DNA of 64,000 nt from Planctomycetota bacterium (lineage in GTDB: Bacteria > Planctomycetota > Planctomycetia > Pirellulales > UBA7805). The translations under genes and the position numbers were made by a program. The notes beneath the pieces were generated by a model, which did not search any database, was not told the origin of the DNA, and saw only the letters and a program-made list of their open reading frames with translations. The number at the start of each line of letters is the position of its first letter. The stretch's first letter is position 1. This document shows, piece by piece, positions 52,667 to 62,713 of the stretch. The stretch lies in NCBI GenBank assembly GCA_003389215.1, contig QQVP01000119.1:124001-188000 (forward strand), given 5' to 3'.

Positions 52667-53455
52667 CTAATGGTGTTTGTACCAGCCGGCCCCCTTGATG
52701 TCGTTCCACGATGTCGTTTGGTGGCACTGGAAGCATTGATCGACACGCGCGTGCGGTTTGCCCGCAACGCGGGCCGAGATCATCTTGAAGTGCATCATGT
52801 AATGGCTGGGCGGTGCCTGGTGGCATTGGGCGCAATCGGTGGAACTCGGCGACGGATGCTGGAACTCTGGAATCGTCCAGCGATCCGTGGCATGGCACTG
52901 CGCACAGTCTTGGCCAAACAATTGGAAGTGCCGATCGTCGTTCAAGTGGCATGTAGCACAGTTAAGGACGGCTTCGTCGGGCGTAATGTGGGCGTGCGGC
53001 GATGAGCGATGATTTGCCCAAGCGACCAAGTGCTCGCGCAGCGCCTCGCTTTCGCTATCGGCGTCATCATCTTTGAGTTGGCGAAGACCGATCTCAACCA
53101 GCGCGTAGTGGTCCATGTTCGTTGCGCGCACGGCTCGGCCTTGATGCTCCAAGTGGCACTCTTTGCAGCTACTGATGCTCGCGTGAAACGACGTCGGCTG
53201 TCGTTGCAGAATGGACTCATCGTTTGCGTGGCAGACGATGCAGTTAGCCGCCTCGATCCCTTTGACCGGCGTGTGGCAGGCGGCGCAGTTGTTCTCCAGA
53301 TGCGCGTGTGCTGCGGAAAGCGGCCCAGGACTGGCCACGCGCTGCCACGTCGCGGGTTGCTTCAGCGCCGACTGGCTTGGCAATAGCAGCCAAACGACGA
53401 CAATCACGAGCGCCGCAGCGGAGAGCACCAGATAGGTCCGCTTATTTCGTTTCAT
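52667..53455 (-). CDS. periplasmic multi-heme cytochrome c (7 CxxCH)
   Basis: 262 residues from the ATG at 53455. An N-terminal signal/anchor (about residues 6-25). Seven CxxCH heme sites are visible: CAACH, CIVCH, CKECH, CATCH, CAQCH, CAQCH and CFQCH. It resembles cytochrome c7/NrfH-like triheme repeats in spacing but is not assigned to a family. It shuttles electrons in the periplasm. It follows the cytochrome b-like gene by 31 bp and precedes the acyl-CoA synthetase by 18 bp. Confidence 0.9.
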   Translation of the reverse strand: MKRNKRTYLVLSAAALVIVVVWLLLPSQSALKQPATWQRVASPGPLSAAHAHLENNCAACHTPVKGIEAANCIVCHANDESILQRQPTSFHASISSCKECHLEHQGRAVRATNMDHYALVEIGLRQLKDDDADSESEALREHLVAWANHRSSPHAHITPDEAVLNCATCHLNDDRHFQLFGQDCAQCHATDRWTIPEFQHPSPSSTDCAQCHQAPPSHYMMHFKMISARVAGKPHARVDQCFQCHQTTSWNDIKGAGWYKHH

Positions 53456-53486
53456 GACTCCGACTAACTCTCAACTACACTCCCAA

Positions 53487-54257
53487 CTACTCGAACCATC
53501 TCAGTCCGAAGTAGATCGCGAAGTAGACGTGCAGGGCCAACAGGCCGTACAGGACAAACGAGATCACAATGTGAAACTTGAGCCACTTTCCAAACCACGT
53601 CTTGAATTTCTCGTGCGTCGCAATCGCGTACTCGACGTCGGCGATGGCCTCGGCCAAGCGGATCATTTCACGAGGCGACGACACCGAGGCGGTACTGGTG
53701 CGCGGCGATGTTTCCTCTGGCAGCAATAGTCCCACGGCGAGCCGAGAAACAAAGCCGCTAAAGGAACGGATCGCAAGGGCCTGCTGGGGATGGGCGGCCA
53801 GTTCATTGCGAGCGCGGTCATAGACCTCTTTCAACTGGTCGAGCTGCGCGTTCTTTTCGCGTATTTCCTTGGAAAACTGGTTCATCAGGTATCGTCCAAC
53901 AAAGCCACTGACCACGACCAACAACGTCATGGCCGTCAGAGCAACGCCAAGTGGACTTTCGTACTTGTGGCCGCTATGGATCACCACCAGGATCGGTCCG
54001 ACAACGCCCGCATAAATGTGCCAGGCGAGCAATGTCCGCATCGACATGTACTTGGTGACGAACTGCTTCACCCGCTTCATCCGTTTGACAACCATGTAGG
54101 CCAGCGGCACCAGCATCAGCAGCGCGCCTGCCACGCCGAACACGCCGCCCCACAAGCTGCCGGCAAATCGCGGCGACACGTGAAACGGGAATCCCAGCCA
54201 GGCAATGAGCATCAGCACCACCAGGCCGGCCACGATGATCTTTTCGCGTTCTTTCAT
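53487..54257 (-). CDS. cytochrome b-like/ferric-reductase-like membrane protein
   Basis: 256 residues from the ATG at 54257; the frame extends to 54341 across an inverted repeat and the previous stop, so it is rejected. Four or five membrane helices with His pairs suited to heme b: LLAWHIYAG, VIHSGHKYES, and near the C-terminus LKFHIVIS and LALHVYFAI. A cytoplasmic-facing loop of about 80 residues holds a coiled helix. It would carry electrons across the membrane between the reductase upstream and the periplasmic cytochrome c downstream. Confidence 0.8.
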   Translation of the reverse strand: MKEREKIIVAGLVVLMLIAWLGFPFHVSPRFAGSLWGGVFGVAGALLMLVPLAYMVVKRMKRVKQFVTKYMSMRTLLAWHIYAGVVGPILVVIHSGHKYESPLGVALTAMTLLVVVSGFVGRYLMNQFSKEIREKNAQLDQLKEVYDRARNELAAHPQQALAIRSFSGFVSRLAVGLLLPEETSPRTSTASVSSPREMIRLAEAIADVEYAIATHEKFKTWFGKWLKFHIVISFVLYGLLALHVYFAIYFGLRWFE

Positions 54258-54267
54258 TGAATAGTCC

Positions 54268-54335
54268 AGAGTCGAGAGCGGGATCAAGTCACAGCCTTTC
54301 TGGCTCTGGACCCTTGACTCTCCGCTCTCGACTCT
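54268..54335. repeat. 14-bp perfect inverted repeat
   Basis: AGAGTCGAGAGCGG (54268-54281) and its exact reverse complement (54322-54335), 40-nt spacer, between the reductase stop and the cytochrome b start. A similar string, CCGACTCTCGACTCTCA, lies at 37467-37483 in another gap, suggesting a dispersed intergenic motif. Confidence 0.6.
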
Positions 54336-54337
54336 TC

Positions 54338-56314
54338 TCACGCTTCGACGCTTACGTCGCCGGTTGACTTCGCCTGGCAGGCGAGAATCACTCCGGCCTC
54401 TTTATCCTCTGGTTCCAGCCCGTCTTCGACTTCCATTGACACTTGTCCCGACAATAGCTTGACAATGCACACGCCGCACATCCCGACGCGGCACGAGTAA
54501 TCGATATCGACACCGACTCGCTCGGACGCCTCCAGGATCGTCTCGTCCGGTTGCAATTGTGTTGACTTGACCGACTTGCTGAAGGTCACCGTCCCGCCCG
54601 TCTCGGCAATATCAGTCGCAGCCACTTTCGCACGCTGCTCGGCCCGCACTTGCGGCTTCTGCTCGCCGCCGAAGTTTTCCGTAAAGACGTTGTCGGCCGG
54701 CACGTTGAGTTCGGCCAGCATCTTCTTGACCGCATCCATCATGGCCGGCGGTCCACAGATGTGAATCCGGCGGGACTCGATCTCCGGTACCCATTCTTCC
54801 AGCATTTCGCGTGATAGCCGCCCCTTCCGATAGCCATCGGTGTCCTTCTCGATGCGGCTCATGGCGACAAAGAGGTGCAGGTTTGGGTGGCGCTGCGCCA
54901 GCCGTTTCAAGTCAGACTCGAAAATAAAGTGCTCAGGGTCATGGCAGGCCACGATAAAGTAGATATCGCCGTCCCAGGCCATGTCGGTCAGCGCGCGGGT
55001 GACGCCCATCATCGGCGTGATCCCCACACCACCGGCGATCAGAACGATGCTGTCCGCTTCCTTGCCGGTGAAGAAGAATTTGCCGCTGGGGGCTTGTACT
55101 TCGATCGTGTCGCCGACTTTGACTTGATCGTGAAGGTATCGCGAGCCCGCGCCGTGCTCTTCCCGCTTGACGGAGATCTCGCAGTAGTAGCCCTGCGTCG
55201 GCGACGAGGAAATCGTGTAGCTGCGGCGGATCGGCTTTTCGCCAACCGGCAGCGTGAGCGTCAGAAACTGGCCTGGCAGATAACTGAAGGGGATGCCGCC
55301 GCCATGACAGGAAACCAGGCGAAATGTTTTCACATCGGGCGTTTCCTGGTCGATGCGGGCGACTCGCAATCGGCACAGTTTCTTTTTGCGGATCGGCAGC
55401 AGACCAGCCGAAATATCGGGACGATCTGTCGATTCCTCGTCGCTGGGGCAAGTTTCTTCTGAGTCCTCACAACAATCGGGCGTAGTCGCCGCCGACTTAT
55501 TGGCATCTTTCGACGTAGTGGCAGGTGCCGTCGCCGAAACGGCTGATGCACCGGTCGAAACAGCCGCCGCTCCGGCTCCGCTTGCCAGTTCGGCCGCGGC
55601 CAGCTTTTCCAATAACGCCGATGCACGACGCATCTTAAAGAAGTACATGGCAATCATGGCGGCGGCAAAGAGCACCAGCACCACCATCAGCGCCGTGTGA
55701 AAGGGCGTCATGCCCCACAGCCGAAATCCCGACGGTTCCGCACCCGCTGGCGGAAGCAAATTCATCTCGCGTTTGAACCATTGCAGTGCCACGTTGCGAG
55801 GCGCTTTGCCCTCAGCGATAGCACGGTGAGCGGCCAGGCCGCTTTCAAACTGTGCCAGTCCCTCGCGCATCTTGGCGGTGGCTGCTTGCATCGCGTCGAA
55901 ATCGTCGGTCGGTGCGGCACTGGTCAACTCGTCCAATCCCTGGGACAGCAGTTTCGTACCATCGATCATCCGCTGGTGCGCTTCGCGTTCGATCTCGGCG
56001 CGCTCTTCCATCGGCAGATCGGGCAAGTTCATCAGACGCGGGTACATCTCTTTGGGCTTAGGCGCGCCCATCTTCTCCATCATTTCGTCCATCATCCCGC
56101 CCATGCCGCCACCCATCATTCCGCCAGGACCAGGGCCGCGCGAACCGTTGCCTTGCTCCGCGGCCGTGCCGTCCCCTTTCGACTGATTCGGGTGATGCTT
56201 GGCATGCTCTTCCGGTGAGACCTGGCCGCGAGCCGGTCCTGGCATCGCAGTCAAGATGATCGCCGCCGTAGCGATGAACAGCAGCGGTCGCATTGAATTG
56301 AACTGTGCAATCAT
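54338..56314 (-). CDS. membrane-anchored FAD/NAD(P)H reductase with 2Fe-2S ferredoxin domain
   Basis: 658 residues from the ATG at 56314 (ATG 56293 alternative). Signal peptide to about residue 30; then a Gly/Met-rich extracytoplasmic stretch (GGMMGGGMGGMMDEMME); membrane helix near 207-228; a Cys-bearing linker; an FNR-type part with FAD site RRSYTISS, nucleotide site GGVGITPMMG and ICGPPAMM; and a C-terminal plant-type ferredoxin (CRVGMCGVC ... C). It would pass electrons from NAD(P)H through FAD to 2Fe-2S at the inner side of the membrane. Cytochrome b and cytochrome c genes follow, suggesting a chain to a periplasmic acceptor. Confidence 0.88.
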   Translation of the reverse strand: MIAQFNSMRPLLFIATAAIILTAMPGPARGQVSPEEHAKHHPNQSKGDGTAAEQGNGSRGPGPGGMMGGGMGGMMDEMMEKMGAPKPKEMYPRLMNLPDLPMEERAEIEREAHQRMIDGTKLLSQGLDELTSAAPTDDFDAMQAATAKMREGLAQFESGLAAHRAIAEGKAPRNVALQWFKREMNLLPPAGAEPSGFRLWGMTPFHTALMVVLVLFAAAMIAMYFFKMRRASALLEKLAAAELASGAGAAAVSTGASAVSATAPATTSKDANKSAATTPDCCEDSEETCPSDEESTDRPDISAGLLPIRKKKLCRLRVARIDQETPDVKTFRLVSCHGGGIPFSYLPGQFLTLTLPVGEKPIRRSYTISSSPTQGYYCEISVKREEHGAGSRYLHDQVKVGDTIEVQAPSGKFFFTGKEADSIVLIAGGVGITPMMGVTRALTDMAWDGDIYFIVACHDPEHFIFESDLKRLAQRHPNLHLFVAMSRIEKDTDGYRKGRLSREMLEEWVPEIESRRIHICGPPAMMDAVKKMLAELNVPADNVFTENFGGEQKPQVRAEQRAKVAATDIAETGGTVTFSKSVKSTQLQPDETILEASERVGVDIDYSCRVGMCGVCIVKLLSGQVSMEVEDGLEPEDKEAGVILACQAKSTGDVSVEA

Positions 56315-56328
56315 GGCTTCACGCTTCG

Positions 56329-57528
56329 TTATTGCGATGTTGGCGGTTCCTGTGAATTCACGACTACTGTCATCGCCTCTCGACCGAGCATCAATTCTTC
56401 GTTTGTGGTAATGACGATGATCCGCGCTTGTGACTCCTTTGCCGAGATAATCGCATCCGCGGTGGCGACATCGTTTGCAACGGGATCAAGCTCCAGGCCG
56501 AGAAAGTCGAGCCGATCGCAGGTGGCTGCACGAATGGTTGTGGCATGTTCGCCCACGCCGCCCGTGAAGACCAAGGCATCGAGGCCGCCGAGCGTCGCTG
56601 CCATCGCTCCGATGGCCTGACGAAGCCGATGGACGTAGATCGCAATCGCCAAGCTCGCCCGTTCGTTTCCAGATTCAGCCGCTTGCTCGACCTTTCGCAT
56701 GTCGGCAGAAACTCTGGAAACGCCCAGCAGACCGGACTGGTGATTCAGGATGCGATCAAGCTCGTCGGCCGCTAGTCGGTATTCTCGCGCAACGTGGAGC
56801 ACGAGTCCTGGATCGATCGAACCGCTGCGCGTCGCCATCATCAGCCCTTCCAACGGTGTGAATCCCATCGTCGTCTCGACTGACTTTCCGTCGCGAATTG
56901 CAGCAAGTGATGCTCCATGTCCAAGATGTGCGACAATTAGGCGCGGTGCGGAGAGCGGCTGTTTCAATATCTCGGCTGCGCGTGAAGCGCAATACGCGTG
57001 GCTCAGGCCATGGAATCCGAAGCGTCGCACGTTCCATTTCTCGGTCCACTCATACGGCACGGGGTAGGTGTACGCTTCGGGGGCAAGCGTCGCATGAAAC
57101 GCGGTGTCGAAGACCGCCACGTGTGGAAGGTCAGAAAACGCCTGCCGAGCCGCGGCGATTCCCTCCAGACTGCACGGATTGTGTAGCGGTGCCAGAGGCA
57201 CTAATTCCCGCAACGAAGCCTCGACTTCCTTCGTTATCAAGACGGGCTTCGTGAATCGTGTTCCGCCATGGACCACACGGTGAGCGACTGTTGCAATATC
57301 GTCGATCTTCGTGAGTCGAATGTCAGACGCAACGCGCCGAACGGCCTGCGTGACGTCCGACCAGTCGGCGTCCAAGCGAATCGTGTCTGAATCGGCTGCT
57401 CTAAACGTGTATCGCGTCGGCACGCTCGCCCAATCCGCACTTCCTCTGACGACAGTCTGCTCGCCCTCGGTTTCAATCACACTGAATTTCAGGCTGCTTG
57501 AACCGGCATTGAGAGTGAGGATGCGCAT
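56329..57528 (-). CDS. ackA: acetate kinase
   Basis: 399 residues from the ATG at 57528. The family pattern is clear: N-terminus LTLNAGSSSLKFSV, AHRVVHGGTRFT, FDTAFHATL, RRFGFHGLSHAY and HLGHGASLAAI, FTGGVGEHA. It makes ATP and acetate from acetyl-phosphate and ADP. It lies 30 bp after the phosphoketolase, which produces acetyl-phosphate, so the two form one step sequence. Confidence 0.95.
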   Translation of the reverse strand: MRILTLNAGSSSLKFSVIETEGEQTVVRGSADWASVPTRYTFRAADSDTIRLDADWSDVTQAVRRVASDIRLTKIDDIATVAHRVVHGGTRFTKPVLITKEVEASLRELVPLAPLHNPCSLEGIAAARQAFSDLPHVAVFDTAFHATLAPEAYTYPVPYEWTEKWNVRRFGFHGLSHAYCASRAAEILKQPLSAPRLIVAHLGHGASLAAIRDGKSVETTMGFTPLEGLMMATRSGSIDPGLVLHVAREYRLAADELDRILNHQSGLLGVSRVSADMRKVEQAAESGNERASLAIAIYVHRLRQAIGAMAATLGGLDALVFTGGVGEHATTIRAATCDRLDFLGLELDPVANDVATADAIISAKESQARIIVITTNEELMLGREAMTVVVNSQEPPTSQ

Positions 57529-57558
57529 TTTTGGTTTACTTCATTGCTCTGACTGAAT

Positions 57559-59928
57559 CTACGAAGAAGGCTGGCGATCTTCCCGCTGCCACTCGCGGAC
57601 TTCCGGCATATCCTCGCCGTATTCGGCAATGTAATGCTTGTGCTCGAACAGCTTGTCGCGAAGCGCCTGTTTGATGTATGCCGCCTCCGCGCCGATTTGA
57701 GGGACTCGATCAATGACATCTCCGACCAGGTGGAAACGATCCAGTTCGTTCAGGACCACCATGTCGAACGGCGTCGTGGTGGTGCCTTCCTCTTTGTAGC
57801 CCCGCACGTGCAAGTTCTTGTGATTCGTGCGGCGATACGTCAAACGATGGATCAACCACGGATACCCGTGAAAGGCGAAGATGATCGGTTTGTCGGTCGT
57901 GAATAGCAGATCGAAATCTCGATCGCTCAGGCCGTGCGGGTGTTCCGAAGGTGGCTGTAGCTTCATCAGGTTCACGATGTTAATGACGCGGACCTTCAAG
58001 CTGGGCAAATAATCACGCAGCAAATCCGCAGCCGCCACAGTTTCCAGCGTCGGGGCATCGCCACAGCAGGCCAGTACGACATCCGGCTCGCCACCCTGGT
58101 CGTTGCTGGCCCACTCCCAGATGCCCAAGCCCGCGGCACAATGTTTCACGGCGGCGTCCATGTCCAGCCACTGAGGCGACGGTTGCTTGCCGGCCACGAT
58201 TACGTTCACGTAGTTGCGGCTCCGCAGGCAGTGGTCCGTGACGCTCAACAGCGTATTCGCGTCGGGCGGCAGATAAACGCGAATGATCTCCGCCTTCTTG
58301 TTGACAACGTGATCAATGAAACCAGGATCTTGATGGCTGAAGCCGTTGTGGTCCTGTCGCCAAACGTGCGATGTTAGCAAGTAATTCAGGCTCGCGATCG
58401 GTCGCCGCCAAGGGATGTGGCGGCAGACTTTCAGCCACTTCGCGTGCTGGTTGAACATCGAATCGACAATGTGGATGAATGCCTCGTAGCACGAAAAGAA
58501 TCCGTGGCGGCCGGTGAGCAAGTACCCTTCCAGCCAGCCTTGGCACTGGTGCTCGCTGAGCATCTCCATCACGCGCCCGTCGGGCGATACGTGATCGTCG
58601 CTCGGCAAGATGTCGGCCGTCGAACAGCGGTCGGTCACATCGAATACGGCGTTCCAGCGATTCGATGCGGTCTCGTCAGGGCTGAAAACGCGGAAGTTCT
58701 GCATGTTCAGCTTCATCACGTCGCGAATGAACTGCCCCTGAACGCGAGTTGCTTCCGCCGTCACGCCGCCAGGCTGCGGCACGTCAACCGCGTGCGCCCG
58801 GAAATTGGGCATCCGCAGGTCGCTTAGCAACATCCCGCCGTTGGCATGACAGTTGGCTCCCATGCGCCGCTCGCCCTGTGGAGCGAGGTCCGCCAGTTCC
58901 GATCGAAGGCGGCCGTTGTCGTCGAACAACTCTTCCGGCTTATAGGATCGCATCCACGATTCGAGCAACTGGACATGTGATTCATTAGCCGCCATCTGTC
59001 CCATTGGGACCTGGTGCGATCGCCAGGAATCCTCGACTTGCATGCCATCCACCTCGTCGGGACAGGTCCAACCTTTCGGAGTCCGCAGCACGATCATCGG
59101 CCAGCGCGGACGCGACTGAAAACCATTTGCACGGGCATCCCGCTGAATCCGACGAATCTCGGCAATCACCGTGTCGAGCGTGGCGGCCATCTGCTGGTGC
59201 ATCACTTCGGGTTCGCTCCCTTCGACGAAGTACGGCACATAGCCATACCCACGAAGCAACTGTTCCAACTCATCGCGACTGATGCGGGCCAGTACGGTTG
59301 GCCCAGCGATCTTGTAGCCATTCAGGTGCAACACTGGCAGGACGGCACCGTCACGGGCCGGATTGAGAAACTTGTTGGAATGCCAGCTTGTGGCCAGCGG
59401 CCCAGTCTCCGCCTCACCATCGCCGACGACACAGGCAACAATCAGATCTGGGTTATCGAACACGGCCCCAAACGCGTGTGATAGCGCATAGCCAAGCTCA
59501 CCGCCTTCGTGAATCGAGCCAGGCGTCTCCGGCGCGACGTGGCTGGGAACGCCGCCAGGAAATGAGAACTGCTTGAACAGCCGCTTCAAACCCTCTTCGT
59601 TCTGGGGAACATCCGAGTACAGTTCGCTGTAGGTCCCTTCGAGATACGTGTTGGCGACCAGCCCTGGCCCGCCGTGTCCTGGACCGGTGATGTAGATCAT
59701 GTCCAAATCGTGCTGCTTAATCACGCGATTCAAATGGACGTACACGAAGTTCAAGCCAGGTGTAGTGCCCCAGTGGCCAAGCAATCGCGGTTTAATGTGT
59801 TTGAGCTGGAGCGGCTCTTTCAGCAGCGGGTTGTCGAACAGATAAATCTGACCGACGGAAAGATAGTTGGCCGCCCGCCAATAGGCGTCCGTTTTCCTGA
59901 GAAGTTCTTCCGAAAGTGGAGATTCCAT
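57559..59928 (-). CDS. xfp: phosphoketolase (xylulose-5-P/fructose-6-P)
   Basis: 789 residues from the ATG at 59928, the usual length. TPP enzyme: cleaves xylulose-5-phosphate or fructose-6-phosphate with phosphate to acetyl-phosphate and an aldose phosphate. Motifs: GRPGHG-like [29 protein letters not shown] (TPP/Mg site), [10 protein letters not shown] near the C-terminus. It is between glutamate dehydrogenase and acetate kinase on the strand, spacing 17 and 30 bp. Confidence 0.95.
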   Translation of the reverse strand: MESPLSEELLRKTDAYWRAANYLSVGQIYLFDNPLLKEPLQLKHIKPRLLGHWGTTPGLNFVYVHLNRVIKQHDLDMIYITGPGHGGPGLVANTYLEGTYSELYSDVPQNEEGLKRLFKQFSFPGGVPSHVAPETPGSIHEGGELGYALSHAFGAVFDNPDLIVACVVGDGEAETGPLATSWHSNKFLNPARDGAVLPVLHLNGYKIAGPTVLARISRDELEQLLRGYGYVPYFVEGSEPEVMHQQMAATLDTVIAEIRRIQRDARANGFQSRPRWPMIVLRTPKGWTCPDEVDGMQVEDSWRSHQVPMGQMAANESHVQLLESWMRSYKPEELFDDNGRLRSELADLAPQGERRMGANCHANGGMLLSDLRMPNFRAHAVDVPQPGGVTAEATRVQGQFIRDVMKLNMQNFRVFSPDETASNRWNAVFDVTDRCSTADILPSDDHVSPDGRVMEMLSEHQCQGWLEGYLLTGRHGFFSCYEAFIHIVDSMFNQHAKWLKVCRHIPWRRPIASLNYLLTSHVWRQDHNGFSHQDPGFIDHVVNKKAEIIRVYLPPDANTLLSVTDHCLRSRNYVNVIVAGKQPSPQWLDMDAAVKHCAAGLGIWEWASNDQGGEPDVVLACCGDAPTLETVAAADLLRDYLPSLKVRVINIVNLMKLQPPSEHPHGLSDRDFDLLFTTDKPIIFAFHGYPWLIHRLTYRRTNHKNLHVRGYKEEGTTTTPFDMVVLNELDRFHLVGDVIDRVPQIGAEAAYIKQALRDKLFEHKHYIAEYGEDMPEVREWQREDRQPSS

Positions 59929-59945
59929 AATCGCGTCCGTTTCAT

Positions 59946-61316
59946 TCAGTTTTGTCGTATCTCACTGTGCTCGATGCTGTTGGCGAAGTACCGGCTCGTT
60001 CCCTGTGACTCGATGGCCTCGCCGATCCGGTCCAGTGCGTGGGCGTACGTGGCCGTGCGCATGTCGATCTGCTTCTCGGCTGCAAATTGATAGATCGTGT
60101 TGAATTCCTGGGCCATGATCCGCTGCAGCCGCTGATGCACGTCGTCCTCGGTCCAGTAATAGCCGGCGCGATTCTGCGCCCACTCGAAATAGCTTACGGT
60201 TACGCCGCCAGCATTGGCCAGGATGTCGGGTACGACGAGCGTCCCCTTTCCGGCGAGAATCTGGTCGGCTTCGCTTGTCGTCGGCCCGTTTGCAACTTCG
60301 ACGACAACCGGCGCTCGAACTTGCGCAGCATTCTCGACCGTGATCTGGTCTTCCAAGGCGGCTGGGATCAGTATGTCGACGTCCAGTTCCAGGAGGGCCT
60401 CGTTGCTGAAGACCTCGCCGGTGGCGGTGTCGTCCCTGGAGCAATTGCAATCCTCACCCCCGCACTTCGGACACTCGCATACGGACCGCGTGCCGTACAC
60501 GGCCCCGACGGCCCGTCCCTGGTTCTTGAGTTGGATGGCGCGGGGCACGTCCAGGCCATCCGCTCGAAAGACGCCGCCCCGCGAGTCGCTCATTGCAACG
60601 ATTCGATATCCGTCGGCGTGAAGTAACCGAGCGACGTGTTGGCCGGCGTTACCGAACCCCTGCACGGCCACCCGCATCTTCGATGGCTCCCAATCTTTCA
60701 ATCGCTCCAGTTCCTTGATGCAGTAGTACGCTCCGCGGCCAGTGGCGTCGTCGCGACCGAGGCTGCCGCCCAGCGGAATCGGCTTGCCAGTGATGACGGC
60801 CGGCGTGCGCTGGCGGCGGATCTTCGAGAACTCGTCCATCATCCAGCCCATGATCATTGCGTTGGTATAAACGTCCGGTGCAGGAATGTCGGTTTCAGGG
60901 CCGATGAAGTCGGCGATCTGTTCGATGAAGCCACGGCTGAGCCGTTCCAGTTCCATCCGCGACAGTTCTTTCGGATCGACGATGACGCCTCCCTTGCCGC
61001 CGCCGAATGGGATGCCGGTCACCGCGCATTTGCAGGTCATCCAGAACGCCAACGCTTCCACTTCACCCAGATGGACATTCGGATGAAACCGAATGCCGCC
61101 CTTCGTCGGTCCTCGCGTATCGTCATGCCGCACGCGGTAGCCTTGGAACACCCGCAGACGACCGTCGTCCATCCGCACAGGAATCGAGACTTGTAAGATC
61201 GCTTTGGGATACCTCAGTTTCTCCAACGCCTCGGCGTCAATCTCGGCGAACTCGGCGGCACGGTCCAGCCGCTTGATGGCATCCTGGAAAATTCCGTTTG
61301 GGCTGTGTTGCGTCAT
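59946..61316 (-). CDS. gdhA: Glu/Leu/Phe/Val dehydrogenase with Cys-rich insertion
   Basis: 456 residues from the ATG at 61316; the 21 residues upstream in frame are not family-like. Oxidises glutamate (or another amino acid) to the 2-oxo acid with NAD(P). Motifs: [24 protein letters not shown] with the catalytic Lys, [11 protein letters not shown] for nucleotide. Between the Rossmann part and the return there is an insert [14 protein letters not shown] (Cys280, 282, 285, 290, 292), looking like a small metal site and not typical of GDH. It is the first gene of the minus-strand run. Confidence 0.9.
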   Translation of the reverse strand: MTQHSPNGIFQDAIKRLDRAAEFAEIDAEALEKLRYPKAILQVSIPVRMDDGRLRVFQGYRVRHDDTRGPTKGGIRFHPNVHLGEVEALAFWMTCKCAVTGIPFGGGKGGVIVDPKELSRMELERLSRGFIEQIADFIGPETDIPAPDVYTNAMIMGWMMDEFSKIRRQRTPAVITGKPIPLGGSLGRDDATGRGAYYCIKELERLKDWEPSKMRVAVQGFGNAGQHVARLLHADGYRIVAMSDSRGGVFRADGLDVPRAIQLKNQGRAVGAVYGTRSVCECPKCGGEDCNCSRDDTATGEVFSNEALLELDVDILIPAALEDQITVENAAQVRAPVVVEVANGPTTSEADQILAGKGTLVVPDILANAGGVTVSYFEWAQNRAGYYWTEDDVHQRLQRIMAQEFNTIYQFAAEKQIDMRTATYAHALDRIGEAIESQGTSRYFANSIEHSEIRQN

Positions 61317-61603
61317 CAATGGCTCCCAGCGGTGAGCGGCTGAAAAATTTCTACGGCGCGTTCTCAAGGTTGGATGCACGGCCAGACGGATTCCTTCACG
61401 AAGTACGGCATTTTTGGGAAGACCGTGAAGAGATCACGGCCTCGTGGCATCTAAAGAAGATGAACGGATTCTCAGGTTGAAACTGAGAACCGGCAATCAC
61501 AGAGCGATCGACGTAACCACTCTGACGGCCAGAAGTTAGGGATTACTTGGTTTTGGTGGTGACCGAACACGCGTTCTTCGACTCTGGAGGAAGGGAGACA
61601 AGC

Positions 61604-62695
61604 ATGCCACGCCTCATCTCGAAACGCCTGGTTTTCGGCGTTGCCGTGACGTTGGTAGCGATGCTTCCCGCAACTGCTTGGTCGCAGCATGGTCACGGTG
61701 CCGGCCACGGATTCGGCGGCCACGGGTTCGGTGGTCACGGCTACGGCGGACATCACAATTACGGCGGTGGTCATCACGGCTACGGCGTACACGGCGGTCT
61801 GCACGGATACGCTCACTACGGCTACAGGCACTACGGATACGGCCACGATTACAGCCACCGGTATCGGCTTCATGACTACCGGCACGGTGGTTACCTGCAC
61901 AGTTACGATCACCACGATTACTACCCGCATTCGTTGTATCATTTCTATCCGTACTTTTACGACGATTACCGGTCCTACGATCTATCGTCGTATCCGTGGT
62001 ACGGCTTGTACGGCGGAGCCGATTACCTGGACAGAGTGGTCGTGAATCGTTCCGTGATCGGCGGCAATCAGGGGAGGCACACGGCTCAAGGGAAACTATA
62101 CCAGCAGCGTGCAGAGTTGGCGTTTCGTGCGGGTCGTTACAACGAAGCGGTACGACTGGCCAACCACGCCATCGTCGAGATGCCGCGCGATGGCAAACTA
62201 TTGTTGTTCCTTTCGCAGAGCCTGTTTGCCACGGGTGACTATCGAGGCGCCGCGGCGGCCGTCCACCAAGCTTCGACGATGCTGGACGAGTCAGATTGGG
62301 GTTACGTCGTGAAGAACTGGCGCAACTACTATCGAGGCGCTGCGTACCGCGAAGCGATGGATAAGCTGAACACGTTCGTCAAAGAGAATCCGGACGCGGC
62401 CTACGCTCGCTTCTTGCGGGCGTATCATTTCGGGTTCTTGGGACAGGAAGAGTTTGCGCGCAAGGAAATGGCCAACGCGATCGAATTGGAAAGTCGCGAT
62501 CAGTTGGCGATGGAGTTGCTAAGCAGATTCGGCGGCAAACCGGCGGTCGAATCGTCCGATGCTGCAGATGTCGATCGAACGGGCGGCGCCAGTCCGATCG
62601 AGGAGGAGCGCAATGGTGAAGCCGAACACGATCACGGCGCTCACAACCACGATGCTCACGAGCATGGTCACGACGATCATCGGGGCCGCGAGTGA
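61604..62695 (+). CDS. secreted His/Gly/Tyr-rich protein with TPR-like region
   Basis: 363 residues from the ATG at 61604; the frame opens at 61547. Signal peptide ends near residue 24 (WSQHGHG). Residues about 25-130 are repeats of Gly-His-Tyr (GHGFGGHGYGG, YGYRHYGYGHDY). A TPR-like helical part follows (AELAFRAGRYNEAVRLANH, FATGDYRGAAAAV). The C-terminus is His-rich (HDHGAHNHDAHEHGHDDH). It could bind Zn/Ni/Cu in the periplasm or on the surface. No family is recognised. Confidence 0.8.
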   Translation: MPRLISKRLVFGVAVTLVAMLPATAWSQHGHGAGHGFGGHGFGGHGYGGHHNYGGGHHGYGVHGGLHGYAHYGYRHYGYGHDYSHRYRLHDYRHGGYLHSYDHHDYYPHSLYHFYPYFYDDYRSYDLSSYPWYGLYGGADYLDRVVVNRSVIGGNQGRHTAQGKLYQQRAELAFRAGRYNEAVRLANHAIVEMPRDGKLLLFLSQSLFATGDYRGAAAAVHQASTMLDESDWGYVVKNWRNYYRGAAYREAMDKLNTFVKENPDAAYARFLRAYHFGFLGQEEFARKEMANAIELESRDQLAMELLSRFGGKPAVESSDAADVDRTGGASPIEEERNGEAEHDHGAHNHDAHEHGHDDHRGRE

Positions 62696-62713
62696 GAGCC
62701 GCTGAGGCGGCCG

